This document shows, piece by piece, positions 11,980 to 18,816 of a DNA stretch of 18,816 bases (position 1 is the first letter of the stretch; each line of letters opens with the position of its first letter). Source of the stretch: an uncultured Prevotellaceae bacterium (lineage in GTDB: Bacteria > Bacteroidota > Bacteroidia > Bacteroidales > Bacteroidaceae); NCBI GenBank assembly GCA_900315105.1, contig OMXX01000073.1:1-18816 (forward strand), written 5' to 3'. The translations under genes and the position numbers were made by a program. The notes beneath the pieces were generated by a model. It was not told the DNA's origin. It did no database searches and worked only from the letters and a program-made list of their open reading frames with translations.

Positions 11980-12996
11980 ATGGTAAGAGTAGGTATTCTT
12001 GGAGCTGCCGGCTATACTGGCGGTGAACTTATAAGATTATTGATTAATCACCCTGAGGCTGAGATCGTATTTGCTAATAGCGAGTCAAATGCTGGCAATA
12101 AGGTATATGATGTTCACGAGGGACTTATCGGTGACACAGAACTGGAATTCACAAGCGAGATGCCTTTTGACAAGGTTGACGTTGTGTTCTTCTGTTTCGG
12201 TCATGGAAAGAGTGAGGCTTTCCTCAAGGAACATACCATTCCTGCAAATGTGAAGATTATAGACTTGGCTCAGGACTTCCGCATCAAGGGCGACCACGAC
12301 TATGTGTATGGCTTGCCTGAGACTCATCGCGAGGAGATTGCCAAGTGCCAGCATCTGGCTAACCCAGGTTGCTTTGCTACTTGCATTCAGGAAGGTCTTC
12401 TTCCGCTTGCAAAGGCAGGTCTCTTGACTCATGATATTGCTGTTAATGCTATCACAGGTTCTACTGGAGCTGGTCAGAAACCGGGTGCAACAACCCATTT
12501 CTCTTGGCGTAACAATAACTTCTCAGTCTATAAGCTCTTTACCCATCAGCATCTGCATGAGATTTGCCAGACATTGAACGAACTTCGTCCTGCGTCTGCT
12601 CCTCGTGCTATTGATACTCTTGACGAGGGATTTGAGGGTGATGGTATAACCGTAGATTTCATCCCTTACCGTGGTGACTTTGCTCGTGGTATCTTCTGCA
12701 CAGAGGTAATTACTTGTGACAAAGCTCAGGATAAGGATGCTATCGTTGCACTTTACAAGGAATTCTTCAAGAATGCAGCCTTCACTCATTATTCAGACAA
12801 GGCTCTCGACCTTAAGCAGGTTGTGAACACAAACAAGTGTTTGCTTCATGTAGAGGTGTTTGGTCGTAAGATTGTCGTAACCTCTATGATTGACAATCTC
12901 CTGAAGGGTGCAGTTGGACAGGCTGTCCAGAACATGAACATCATGTTCGGTCTTGATGAGAAGGCTGGTCTTAACCTTAAGGCTGCTGCATTCTAA
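11980..12996 (+). CDS. argC: N-acetyl(or succinyl)-gamma-glutamyl-phosphate reductase
   Basis: Reduces the N-acylglutamyl phosphate to the semialdehyde with NADPH, the third step of arginine synthesis. Residues 5-18 (GILGAAGYTGGELI) form the nucleotide-binding loop, and ANPGCFATC holds the catalytic Cys131. VNAITGSTGAGQKPG follows, part of the substrate site. At 338 residues it is of normal length. The start ATG at 11980 lies two bases after the PspC stop, which fixes it firmly and suggests coupled translation. The acyl group may be succinyl, as in Bacteroides, but nothing in the sequence shows this directly. argB, needed for the preceding step, is not in this window. Confidence 0.95.
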   Translation: MVRVGILGAAGYTGGELIRLLINHPEAEIVFANSESNAGNKVYDVHEGLIGDTELEFTSEMPFDKVDVVFFCFGHGKSEAFLKEHTIPANVKIIDLAQDFRIKGDHDYVYGLPETHREEIAKCQHLANPGCFATCIQEGLLPLAKAGLLTHDIAVNAITGSTGAGQKPGATTHFSWRNNNFSVYKLFTHQHLHEICQTLNELRPASAPRAIDTLDEGFEGDGITVDFIPYRGDFARGIFCTEVITCDKAQDKDAIVALYKEFFKNAAFTHYSDKALDLKQVVNTNKCLLHVEVFGRKIVVTSMIDNLLKGAVGQAVQNMNIMFGLDEKAGLNLKAAAF

Positions 12997-13031
12997 GTTA
13001 ATAAAACAATGAGTTTTTCAAGGTAGGAAGT

Positions 13032-13075
13032 AGGTCCGTTCCAGGTCCGTTATAAGTCCGTTGTAAGTCCGTTCC
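13032..13075. repeat. Four tandem 11-bp units upstream of argD
   Basis: Four consecutive 11-base units: AGGTCCGTTCC (13032), AGGTCCGTTAT (13043), AAGTCCGTTGT (13054) and AAGTCCGTTCC (13065). The core GTCCGTT is invariant and the last two bases vary. The array lies within the 146-base gap between argC and argD, the largest gap inside the arginine-proline cluster. The rest of that gap is A+T-rich; I see no promoter or terminator in it. Confidence 0.9.
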
Positions 13076-13142
13076 GTAGAATCGGCTTTTCATCGGTCTT
13101 TGAAGCTATCAAAATAAACTTACTAAAAACAATAAAAAGTAA

Positions 13143-14282
13143 ATGGAACTCTTTGACGTTTATCCACTTTTTGATATAGCAATAGATCATGGCAAGGGTT
13201 GTCATGTATGGGATGAAGAAGGTCAGGAATATCTTGATCTCTATGGTGGTCATGCCGTTATCTCTGTAGGTCATGCGCATCCTCACTATGTTGAGGCTAT
13301 CGCTAATCAGGTTGCAAAGCTTGGTTTCTATTCAAACTCTGTTCAGAATCCTCTTCAGAAGGAGTTTGCAAAGCGTCTTGGCAAGGCTTGCGGTTATGAG
13401 GACTATCAACTTTTCCTCATCAACTCTGGTGCTGAGGCTAACGAGAATGCCTTGAAGCTTTCTTCTTTCTATAATGGTCGTACTCGTATCCTCTCTCTTG
13501 AGAAGGCTTTCCACGGTCGTACATCTCTTGCAGTTGAGGCAACTAACAACCCAAAGATCATTGCTCCTATCAATGCTAATGGTCATGTGACTTATCTTCC
13601 TATCAATGACCTTCCTGCTTGGGAGTCAGAGCTTAGTAAGGATGATGTTTGTGCCGTAATCCTTGAATGTATTCAGGGAGTTGGCGGTATTCGAATGGTC
13701 AGCAAGGAGTTCATTCAGGGAATTCGTGCTCTTTGTGATAAATACAATACTGTTCTTATCTGCGATGAGATACAATGTGGTTATGGCCGTTCTGGTAAGT
13801 TCTTCGCTCATCAATGGCTTGATGTTAAGCCAGATATGATAACTGTTGCTAAGGGTATCTGTAACGGATTCCCAATGGCAGGTGTTCTTATCTCTCCAAA
13901 GTTCAAGCCTGTATATGGTCAGCTCGGAACAACATTCGGAGGTAATCACCTTGGTTGTGCTGGTGCTATTGCTGTGCTCGATATTATGGATAAGGAGAAT
14001 CTCGTGGAGAATGCCAACAAGGTAGGTTCTTATCTCATTGAGGCTCTTACTTCTGAAATGAAGGCTGGAAATCTTCCTCATGTTGTGGATGTTCGTGGTG
14101 AAGGTCTTATGATTGGCATAGAACTTGATATTCCATACAAGGAGCCTCGTACACGTCTCATTAAGGAGCAGCATTGCTTTACTGGTTGTGCTGGTACGAA
14201 CGTGATTCGTCTCCTTCCACCTCTCTGCATCTCAAAGGCAGATGCTGACGACTTCATCGCACGCTTCAAGGCTGTGCTCTAA
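13143..14282 (+). CDS. argD: Acetylornithine (or succinylornithine) aminotransferase
   Basis: A PLP-dependent class III aminotransferase that moves an amino group from glutamate to the N-acylglutamate semialdehyde, giving N-acylornithine. Visible landmarks are NSGAEANE (94-101), LICDEIQCGYGRSGKF (205-220, Asp208 binding the pyridine nitrogen), VAKG with the Schiff-base Lys237, and TFGGNHLGCAGA. Length of 379 residues is typical. The start ATG at 13143 follows the 11-bp repeat array region and a run of A-rich leader; no strong promoter is visible there. The gene is followed after 34 bases by proC. Other class III aminotransferases (ornithine, GABA) share these motifs, but context between argC and proC strongly favours ArgD. 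Confidence 0.93.
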   Translation: MELFDVYPLFDIAIDHGKGCHVWDEEGQEYLDLYGGHAVISVGHAHPHYVEAIANQVAKLGFYSNSVQNPLQKEFAKRLGKACGYEDYQLFLINSGAEANENALKLSSFYNGRTRILSLEKAFHGRTSLAVEATNNPKIIAPINANGHVTYLPINDLPAWESELSKDDVCAVILECIQGVGGIRMVSKEFIQGIRALCDKYNTVLICDEIQCGYGRSGKFFAHQWLDVKPDMITVAKGICNGFPMAGVLISPKFKPVYGQLGTTFGGNHLGCAGAIAVLDIMDKENLVENANKVGSYLIEALTSEMKAGNLPHVVDVRGEGLMIGIELDIPYKEPRTRLIKEQHCFTGCAGTNVIRLLPPLCISKADADDFIARFKAVL

Positions 14283-14316
14283 GTCTGCGTAAACAACATA
14301 AACTAAAGAATAAAAG

Positions 14317-15096
14317 ATGAATATTACAGTTATCGGAGCTGGAAACATGGGTGGTGCCTTGATTCATGGATGGGCAAAGAGTGGAAAACTTTCTTCTATC
14401 ACCATTTCTGACAAGAACGAGGCTCTTCTCGCAAGTTTCAAGGAGAAATATCCTTCTATCATTATAACAACTGACAATGTGGCAGCTGTGAAGGGTGCTG
14501 ATATTGTTGTGGTTGTGGTTAAGCCTTGGCTTATGCCTGTTGTGCTTGATGAAATCAAGCCGGCATTGGATCTCGACAAGCAGATTATCGTTTCTGATGC
14601 TGCTAACTTTACCACAGACAAACTCGCTGAGCAGTTGGGCACTTCTGGTCAGTTCTGCTATGTTATTCCTAATATTGCTGCTGAATTCGGGGCAAGCATG
14701 AGTTTCATAGCAAAGGGTAAGGTCACATCTGATGAATCTCTTGCAAAGGTAAAGGCTCTTTATGACCTTTGTGGTGATACGCTCGTTGTTGCAGAAAACC
14801 TTGTAGGTCCTGGTATGATGATGGCAAGTTGCGGTATAGCTTATGTTATGCGTTATATCCGTGCTCAGATGGAGGGCGGTTGTGAGATGGGCTTCTATCC
14901 ACAGCAGGCAAAGCAGATTGCCTTGCAGACAATGCAGGGAGCTGTTTCTCTTCTCAAGGAAACAGGTTTGCATCCTGAGGAGGCTATTGATAAGGTTACA
15001 ACTCCTGGTGGCGTGACAATCAAGGGACTTAACGAACTTGACCATTGTGGCTTCAACTCTGCTGTTATCAAGAGCCTTAAGGCTGGCTTAAAATAA
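14317..15096 (+). CDS. proC: Pyrroline-5-carboxylate reductase
   Basis: Catalyses the last step of proline synthesis, reduction of pyrroline-5-carboxylate with NAD(P)H. The N-terminal Rossmann motif is VIGAGNMGGALIHGW (5-19). The C-terminal dimerisation domain carries GPGMMMASCGIAYV and later TPGGVTIKGLNEL, the usual substrate-loop region. At 259 residues it is of normal length and complete. It stands between argD and proB, joining the arginine and proline branches, both of which begin with glutamate. The spacing to each neighbour is short (34 bases from argD; 39 bases to the preferred proB ATG), and no promoter is seen, supporting one transcript. Confidence 0.94.
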   Translation: MNITVIGAGNMGGALIHGWAKSGKLSSITISDKNEALLASFKEKYPSIIITTDNVAAVKGADIVVVVVKPWLMPVVLDEIKPALDLDKQIIVSDAANFTTDKLAEQLGTSGQFCYVIPNIAAEFGASMSFIAKGKVTSDESLAKVKALYDLCGDTLVVAENLVGPGMMMASCGIAYVMRYIRAQMEGGCEMGFYPQQAKQIALQTMQGAVSLLKETGLHPEEAIDKVTTPGGVTIKGLNELDHCGFNSAVIKSLKAGLK

Positions 15097-15135
15097 ACAT
15101 TCGCCTTGTTAGAGCGATTTTGTCGCTTATATGAT

Positions 15136-15903
15136 ATGAAAAGAATTGTAGTAAAAGTAGGCTCTAATGTCCTCACCACAGATTCTGGCAAACTCGACAT
15201 CACTCGTATGTCGTCGCTCGTTGACCAGATTGCCTGGCTTCGCTGGCATGGATATGAGGTGATATTGGTCAGCTCAGGTGCGGTGGCTTGTGGCCGTCGT
15301 GAACTTCAGGTTGATCATCACCTTGACTCCGTTGAGCAGCGTCAGCTTTTCTCTGCTATGGGACAGGTAAAGTTGGTGAATCTCTATTATGACCTCTTCC
15401 GCGAATATAACATCCATATAGGTCAGGTACTTACGATGAAGTCTAATTTCCAGACTCCAGAGCAGTATCGCAATCAGCAGGCTTGTATGGAGGTTATGCT
15501 TCAGAATGGTGTTATTCCTGTTGTGAATGAGAATGATACCGTGTGCGTCACAGAGTTGATGTTCACGGATAATGATGAGCTTTCCGGCCTTATTGCTCAG
15601 ATGATGAAGGCAGAGGCTCTCATTCTTCTTTCTAATATAGATGGTATTTACACGGGCAATCCTTCTGATCCAGAGTCTAAGGTTATCCGTTCTGTTGCTC
15701 CGGGTGAAAGTCTTGACAAGTACATTCTTCCTTCAAAGAGTTCTGCGGGTCGTGGCGGTATGGAATCTAAGTACAATACCGCTTGTCAGACAGCAGAAGC
15801 AGGTATCAAGGTTATCATTGCAAATGGTAATCGTCCTGATATCCTCCGCCTCTTGTTGGAGAATCCTGAAGAGACTGTTCATACAGAGTTCCTACCAAAA
15901 TAA
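15136..15903 (+). CDS. proB: Glutamate 5-kinase, short form without PUA domain
   Basis: Phosphorylates glutamate on its gamma carboxyl, the first and normally feedback-controlled step of proline synthesis. The amino acid kinase domain begins [18 protein letters not shown] and shows [11 protein letters not shown] (45-55), VNENDTV and the [10 protein letters not shown] segment, then [12 protein letters not shown] near the end. I choose the ATG at 15136 (255 residues) over a TTG ten codons earlier (15106), because the family starts with R-x-V-V-K-x-G-(S/T) directly after Met. The E. coli enzyme has an extra C-terminal PUA domain (total 367); it is absent here. The gene ends 11 bases before proA, and the two products act in sequence, probably as a channelling complex. 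Confidence 0.93.
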   Translation: MKRIVVKVGSNVLTTDSGKLDITRMSSLVDQIAWLRWHGYEVILVSSGAVACGRRELQVDHHLDSVEQRQLFSAMGQVKLVNLYYDLFREYNIHIGQVLTMKSNFQTPEQYRNQQACMEVMLQNGVIPVVNENDTVCVTELMFTDNDELSGLIAQMMKAEALILLSNIDGIYTGNPSDPESKVIRSVAPGESLDKYILPSKSSAGRGGMESKYNTACQTAEAGIKVIIANGNRPDILRLLLENPEETVHTEFLPK

Positions 15904-15914
15904 AACAAAATAAT

Positions 15915-17156
15915 ATGCTTGAAATTTTCTCGAAAGTTAAGGTAGCGAGTCGTTCTCTCGCTTTAATCCCAGATGCTCGTCGTGATGAGATTCTTCTTGC
16001 GGTGGCTGATGCCATTCTTGCAAATGAGGCTTCTCTTCTTGAGGCTAATGCAAAGGACTTGTCACGAATGGATAAGTCTAACCCTCTTTATGACCGTCTG
16101 CAGCTTACTCCGGCTCGTCTTGCCGATATAGCTTCTGATATGCGTCATGTAGCAGCCCTCCCGTCTCCTCTTGGCCGAGTTTTGAAGGATAAGACTCTCG
16201 AGAATGGTTTGCGCCTTCGTCGTGTTTCTGTGCCTTTTGGAGTAATTGGTATGGTATATGAGGCTCGCCCAAACGTGTCATTTGATGTATTCTCTCTTTG
16301 TTTCAAGAGTGGAAATGCATGTATTCTGAAAGGTGGTAAGGATGCTGATGATTCAAATCGAGCTATCATCGCCCTTATCCATAGCGTGCTTGATAAGTTT
16401 GGTGTGGATAATGACGTTGTAGCTTTATTGCCTTCTACTCATGAAGCTACAGCGGAGATGCTTAATGCCGTTGGCTATATTGATGTCTGCATACCTCGTG
16501 GTAGTAGCCGTCTTATTAATTTTGTGCGCGATACAGCGAAGATTCCTGTCATTGAGACAGGTGCAGGTGTCGTTCATGCTTATTTTGATAAGGATGGTGA
16601 CCTTGAGATGGGTAAGCGTATTGTGAATAATGCCAAGACTCGTCGTGTTAGTGTCTGCAACGCTCTTGACTGTCTTATTATAAATAAGGAGAGAATCGCT
16701 GATCTTCCTGTTCTATGTGAACCTCTAGCGAATAGTAATGTGAAGATATATGCAGATGAGGCTGCTTATGCCGCTCTTTCAGGAAAATATAACAATGAAC
16801 TTCTCTTCCGTGCAACGGAGGAATCCTTTGGCACAGAGTTCATGGCATATTCTATGGCAATCAAGACTGTAGATTCTCTGGAGGCTGCTATCTCTCATAT
16901 TACAGAGAATGGTTCTGGCCATAGCGAGTGTATCATAACTGACAATAAGGAAACTGCTTCTGTTTTCCAGACACAGGTAGATGCGGCTTGTGTCTATGTT
17001 AATGCTCCTACGAGTTTCACAGATGGTGCTCAGTTCGGTCTTGGTGCAGAGATTGGTATCTCAACACAGAAACTTGGTCCTCGTGGACCTATGGCTCTTG
17101 AGGAGATTACTACCTATAAGTGGCTTATCGAGGGTAACGGTCAGATTCGTCCTTAA
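15915..17156 (+). CDS. proA: Gamma-glutamyl phosphate reductase
   Basis: Reduces the unstable glutamyl phosphate made by ProB to glutamate semialdehyde with NADPH. It is an aldehyde dehydrogenase-fold enzyme; the catalytic cysteine is Cys248 in [26 protein letters not shown] (109-124) and the late [33 protein letters not shown] end (residues about 375-405) are characteristic. Length of 413 residues is normal. It is the last gene of the arginine-proline cluster and is followed by a strong hairpin terminator at 17179-17208. The start ATG at 15915 is 11 bases past the proB stop. Confidence 0.96.
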   Translation: MLEIFSKVKVASRSLALIPDARRDEILLAVADAILANEASLLEANAKDLSRMDKSNPLYDRLQLTPARLADIASDMRHVAALPSPLGRVLKDKTLENGLRLRRVSVPFGVIGMVYEARPNVSFDVFSLCFKSGNACILKGGKDADDSNRAIIALIHSVLDKFGVDNDVVALLPSTHEATAEMLNAVGYIDVCIPRGSSRLINFVRDTAKIPVIETGAGVVHAYFDKDGDLEMGKRIVNNAKTRRVSVCNALDCLIINKERIADLPVLCEPLANSNVKIYADEAAYAALSGKYNNELLFRATEESFGTEFMAYSMAIKTVDSLEAAISHITENGSGHSECIITDNKETASVFQTQVDAACVYVNAPTSFTDGAQFGLGAEIGISTQKLGPRGPMALEEITTYKWLIEGNGQIRP

Positions 17157-17178
17157 TCTTTCAGACTTCTATATAGTT

Positions 17179-17208
17179 CAAGGCGGTATTACCGCCTTGT
17201 TCTCTTTT
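17179..17208 (+). terminator. Rho-independent terminator after proA
   Basis: CAAGGCGG (17179-17186) pairs perfectly with CCGCCTTG (17192-17199) around a TATTA loop, followed by a T-rich tail TTCTCTTTT. It begins 22 bases after the proA stop and marks the end of the arginine-proline transcript. murF starts 23 bases beyond the tail, and no TAnnTTTG box is visible there, so murF may depend on partial read-through or on a promoter that I cannot recognise. Confidence 0.88.
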
Positions 17209-17231
17209 CTAAATATACATTATATATTATT

Positions 17232-18578
17232 ATGTCAATATCTTCTTTATACGATATTTTCCTTAAGCATCCTGTCATTACTACCGATAGTCGTGACTGT
17301 CCTGCTGATAGTATATTCTTTGCTCTAAAGGGTGAGACCTTTGATGGTAATGCTTATGCGCAGAAGGCTCTTGAGCTTGGTTGTGCCTATGCCGTTGTTG
17401 ATGAGACAGAATATGCTACTGATTCTCGTTGTATTCTTGTTGATGATGTTCTTACAACTCTTCAACTTCTTGCCAACTATCATCGCAAGGCTCTTGGTAC
17501 TCCGATTATTGGAGTAACAGGAACGAATGGTAAGACAACGACAAAGGAACTTATTGCGGCTGTCTTGTCAGAAAAGTACAATGTGCTTTTCACTCAAGGC
17601 AACTTCAATAATCATATCGGCGTTCCTAAAACCTTGCTCCGTCTTACTAAGGAGCATGAGATTGCTGTTATTGAGATGGGAGCAAATCATCCAGGTGAGA
17701 TAAAGACTCTTGTTGATATTGTAGAGCCTGATTTTGGTATTATCACCAATGTAGGTAAGGCTCATCTTGAAGGTTTTGGTTCTTTTGAGGGCGTTATCCG
17801 TACTAAGGGTGAGCTATATGATTTCCTTCGTTCTGCAAAGAAACATACGGTCTCTATGTCAAATGGCCAGTTGTATGAATGCCCGAAGGTTTTCATACAT
17901 GCCGACAACGAGCATCTTCTTGGCATCTCCAATAATCTTGACCTTGTGAAATATGGCACAACTCCCTCTTCTAATCTCGCCGTCTTTGGTGAGATAGCAG
18001 AATGTGCTCCGTTCCTTTCTTTCTCTTGGAAGAATCAAAGTACAGGCTCTAATGCTCCTGTTCATAATGTGAATACTCACCTTATCGGCTCCTATAATAT
18101 ATATAATATGTTAGCGGCTGCCACTATCGGATTGCATTTCGGAGTTTCCGAGGAACTGGTTGATCATGCGCTCGCCAACTATATTCCAAGTAACAACCGT
18201 TCTCAACTCACAATAACCTCATCCAACAAACTCATCGTTGATACCTATAACGCAAATCCTACGAGTATGAATGCGGCTTTGCTGAACTTCCGTGATATGA
18301 AGGTTTCTCCTAAGATGGCTATTCTTGGAGATATGCGTGAGCTAGGGGAGGTAAGTGCTGAGGAACACCAAAAGGTTGTAGATTTCCTCAAGCAGACAGA
18401 CATTACTAATGTATGGCTTGTCGGTCCTGAGTTTGCAAAGACAGATTGTGACTATCGGAAGTTTGAGAATGTGGATCAGGTAAAGGCTGAAATTTCTGCC
18501 AATCCTCCAAAGGATAAGTATATTCTCATCAAGGGGTCAAACGGCATCAAGCTCTTCCAGCTCCCCGAATTGCTATAG
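17232..18578 (+). CDS. murF: UDP-MurNAc-tripeptide--D-alanyl-D-alanine ligase MurF
   Basis: Adds D-Ala-D-Ala to UDP-MurNAc-tripeptide, completing the pentapeptide precursor of peptidoglycan in the cytoplasm. The 448-residue Mur ligase has the N-terminal substrate domain (1-85, with TTDSRDCPADSIFFAL), the ATP-binding loop GVTGTNGKTTTKE (94-106, Lys101), VIEMGANHPGEI and NVGKAHLEGF in the central domain, and DTYNANPTSM leading into the C-terminal domain. The MurF-specific pattern (EMGANHPGEI, AHLEGFGS, YNANP) separates it from MurC, D and E. Its partner ddl is in the same window, about 10 kb upstream. Most Bacteroidetes keep other mur genes in a division cluster, so this gene stands apart. It is not part of the arginine cluster, from which the terminator separates it. 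Confidence 0.95.
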   Translation: MSISSLYDIFLKHPVITTDSRDCPADSIFFALKGETFDGNAYAQKALELGCAYAVVDETEYATDSRCILVDDVLTTLQLLANYHRKALGTPIIGVTGTNGKTTTKELIAAVLSEKYNVLFTQGNFNNHIGVPKTLLRLTKEHEIAVIEMGANHPGEIKTLVDIVEPDFGIITNVGKAHLEGFGSFEGVIRTKGELYDFLRSAKKHTVSMSNGQLYECPKVFIHADNEHLLGISNNLDLVKYGTTPSSNLAVFGEIAECAPFLSFSWKNQSTGSNAPVHNVNTHLIGSYNIYNMLAAATIGLHFGVSEELVDHALANYIPSNNRSQLTITSSNKLIVDTYNANPTSMNAALLNFRDMKVSPKMAILGDMRELGEVSAEEHQKVVDFLKQTDITNVWLVGPEFAKTDCDYRKFENVDQVKAEISANPPKDKYILIKGSNGIKLFQLPELL

Positions 18579-18603
18579 CATTTACGAATGCTTGGTGCAA
18601 CTT

Positions 18604-18647
18604 TCCCTCCGTTCTTCCTCCGCTCATCCTCCGCTCTTCCTCCGTAC
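18604..18647. repeat. Four tandem 11-bp CCTCCG units
   Basis: Four adjacent 11-base units: TCCCTCCGTTC (18604), TTCCTCCGCTC (18615), ATCCTCCGCTC (18626) and TTCCTCCGTAC (18637). CCTCCG is invariant. The array starts 26 bases after the murF stop codon and runs without a break into a second, different 11-bp array. Confidence 0.9.
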
Positions 18648-18694
18648 CAAAGTCGGTGCAAAGTCGGTGCAAAGTCGGTGGGGGAGCGGAGGAT
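18626..18694. repeat. 11-bp inverted repeat bracketing the CAAAGTCGGTG array
   Basis: ATCCTCCGCTC (18626-18636) and GAGCGGAGGAT (18684-18694) are perfect complements, with the 11-bp arrays between them. The pair could fold as a stem with a 47-base loop downstream of murF. There is no T-run after it, so it is not an ordinary terminator. From 18695 to the window end (122 bases) I see no gene, promoter or repeat that I can support. Confidence 0.7.
18648..18680. repeat. Three exact tandem 11-bp units CAAAGTCGGTG
   Basis: CAAAGTCGGTG is repeated three times without change at 18648, 18659 and 18670. It continues the 11-bp phase of the preceding CCTCCG array. In the minus frame the region reads as periodic peptide (…LCTDFAPTL…), an artefact of the repeat. 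Confidence 0.92.
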
Positions 18695-18816
18695 CATCGA
18701 GTATGGTTGGGAGGAATAGCGGAATCACATCGGAGTAAGACCGTGGGCATAAAGGCAGGACAGGGCGAGAATACCTCAACTGCAGAATCCCCGTGTTTTT
18801 CACAATATCCTGCACG

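Noticed and set aside
14266..15045. Minus-strand 259-residue open frame
   Set aside because: Entirely antisense to proC; composition (many Cys, His, Leu, Asn) is that of a codon-usage shadow.
15113..15127. Hairpin between proC and proB (AGCGA with TCGCT) as a terminator
   Set aside because: Only five base pairs and no T-run; it would also separate genes that otherwise look co-transcribed.
15106..15135. Upstream TTG start for proB adding ten residues
   Set aside because: The added residues (MLERFCRLYD) are not part of the kinase fold, while the ATG at 15136 gives the standard family start.
18624..18815. Minus-strand 63-residue open frame near the right end
   Set aside because: Its C-terminal part is the translation of the 11-bp arrays (DFAPT-type periodic peptide); no ribosome site or family likeness supports it.

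Overview
The window looks like chromosomal DNA from a Bacteroidales bacterium, most likely Prevotella or a close relative. The evidence is seen directly: promoters of the Bacteroidetes type (a TTTG element about 19-20 bases before TAnnTTTG, not the E. coli -35/-10 pair), a NigD-like lipoprotein, a PASTA / RluD / Ddl / acyltransferase gene order, and an arginine-proline cluster of the kind I know from this order. The species cannot be fixed from sequence reading alone.

Layout. Bases 1-44 hold the start of a minus-strand gene that runs off the left edge. Bases 45-259 are a repeat-rich spacer: a 37-bp tandem duplication, one copy of a 29-bp dispersed repeat, and the lpxH terminator. A minus-strand block (260-3973) reads efp, a membrane glycosyltransferase, radC, a SufT/MIP18-like protein and lpxH (lipid A synthesis). 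Around radC lie three copies of a GC-rich palindromic repeat, one of which is translated inside the RadC N-terminus. rpmH (ribosomal protein L34, 51 residues) diverges from efp and has its own promoter and terminator.

From 4.4 to 9.2 kb, a plus-strand block with a good promoter encodes a PASTA membrane protein, a RluD-type pseudouridine synthase, D-Ala-D-Ala ligase, a PlsC-like acyltransferase and a NigD-like lipoprotein. From 9.2 to 17.2 kb lies an arginine/proline regulon: argR, a GNAT acyltransferase that probably makes the N-acylglutamate entry step, argG, a small PspC protein, argC, argD, proC, proB and proA. A strong terminator follows proA, then murF, whose product uses the dipeptide made by Ddl. 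The window ends in a spacer with 11-bp periodic tandem repeats.

The genes are mostly housekeeping. I did not find a defence system, prophage, CRISPR array or transposase. The least explained material is intergenic: several unrelated short repeat families, two of which touch coding sequence (the radC N-terminus and the rluD start), two 11-bp-period arrays, and a dense operator region in front of argR.
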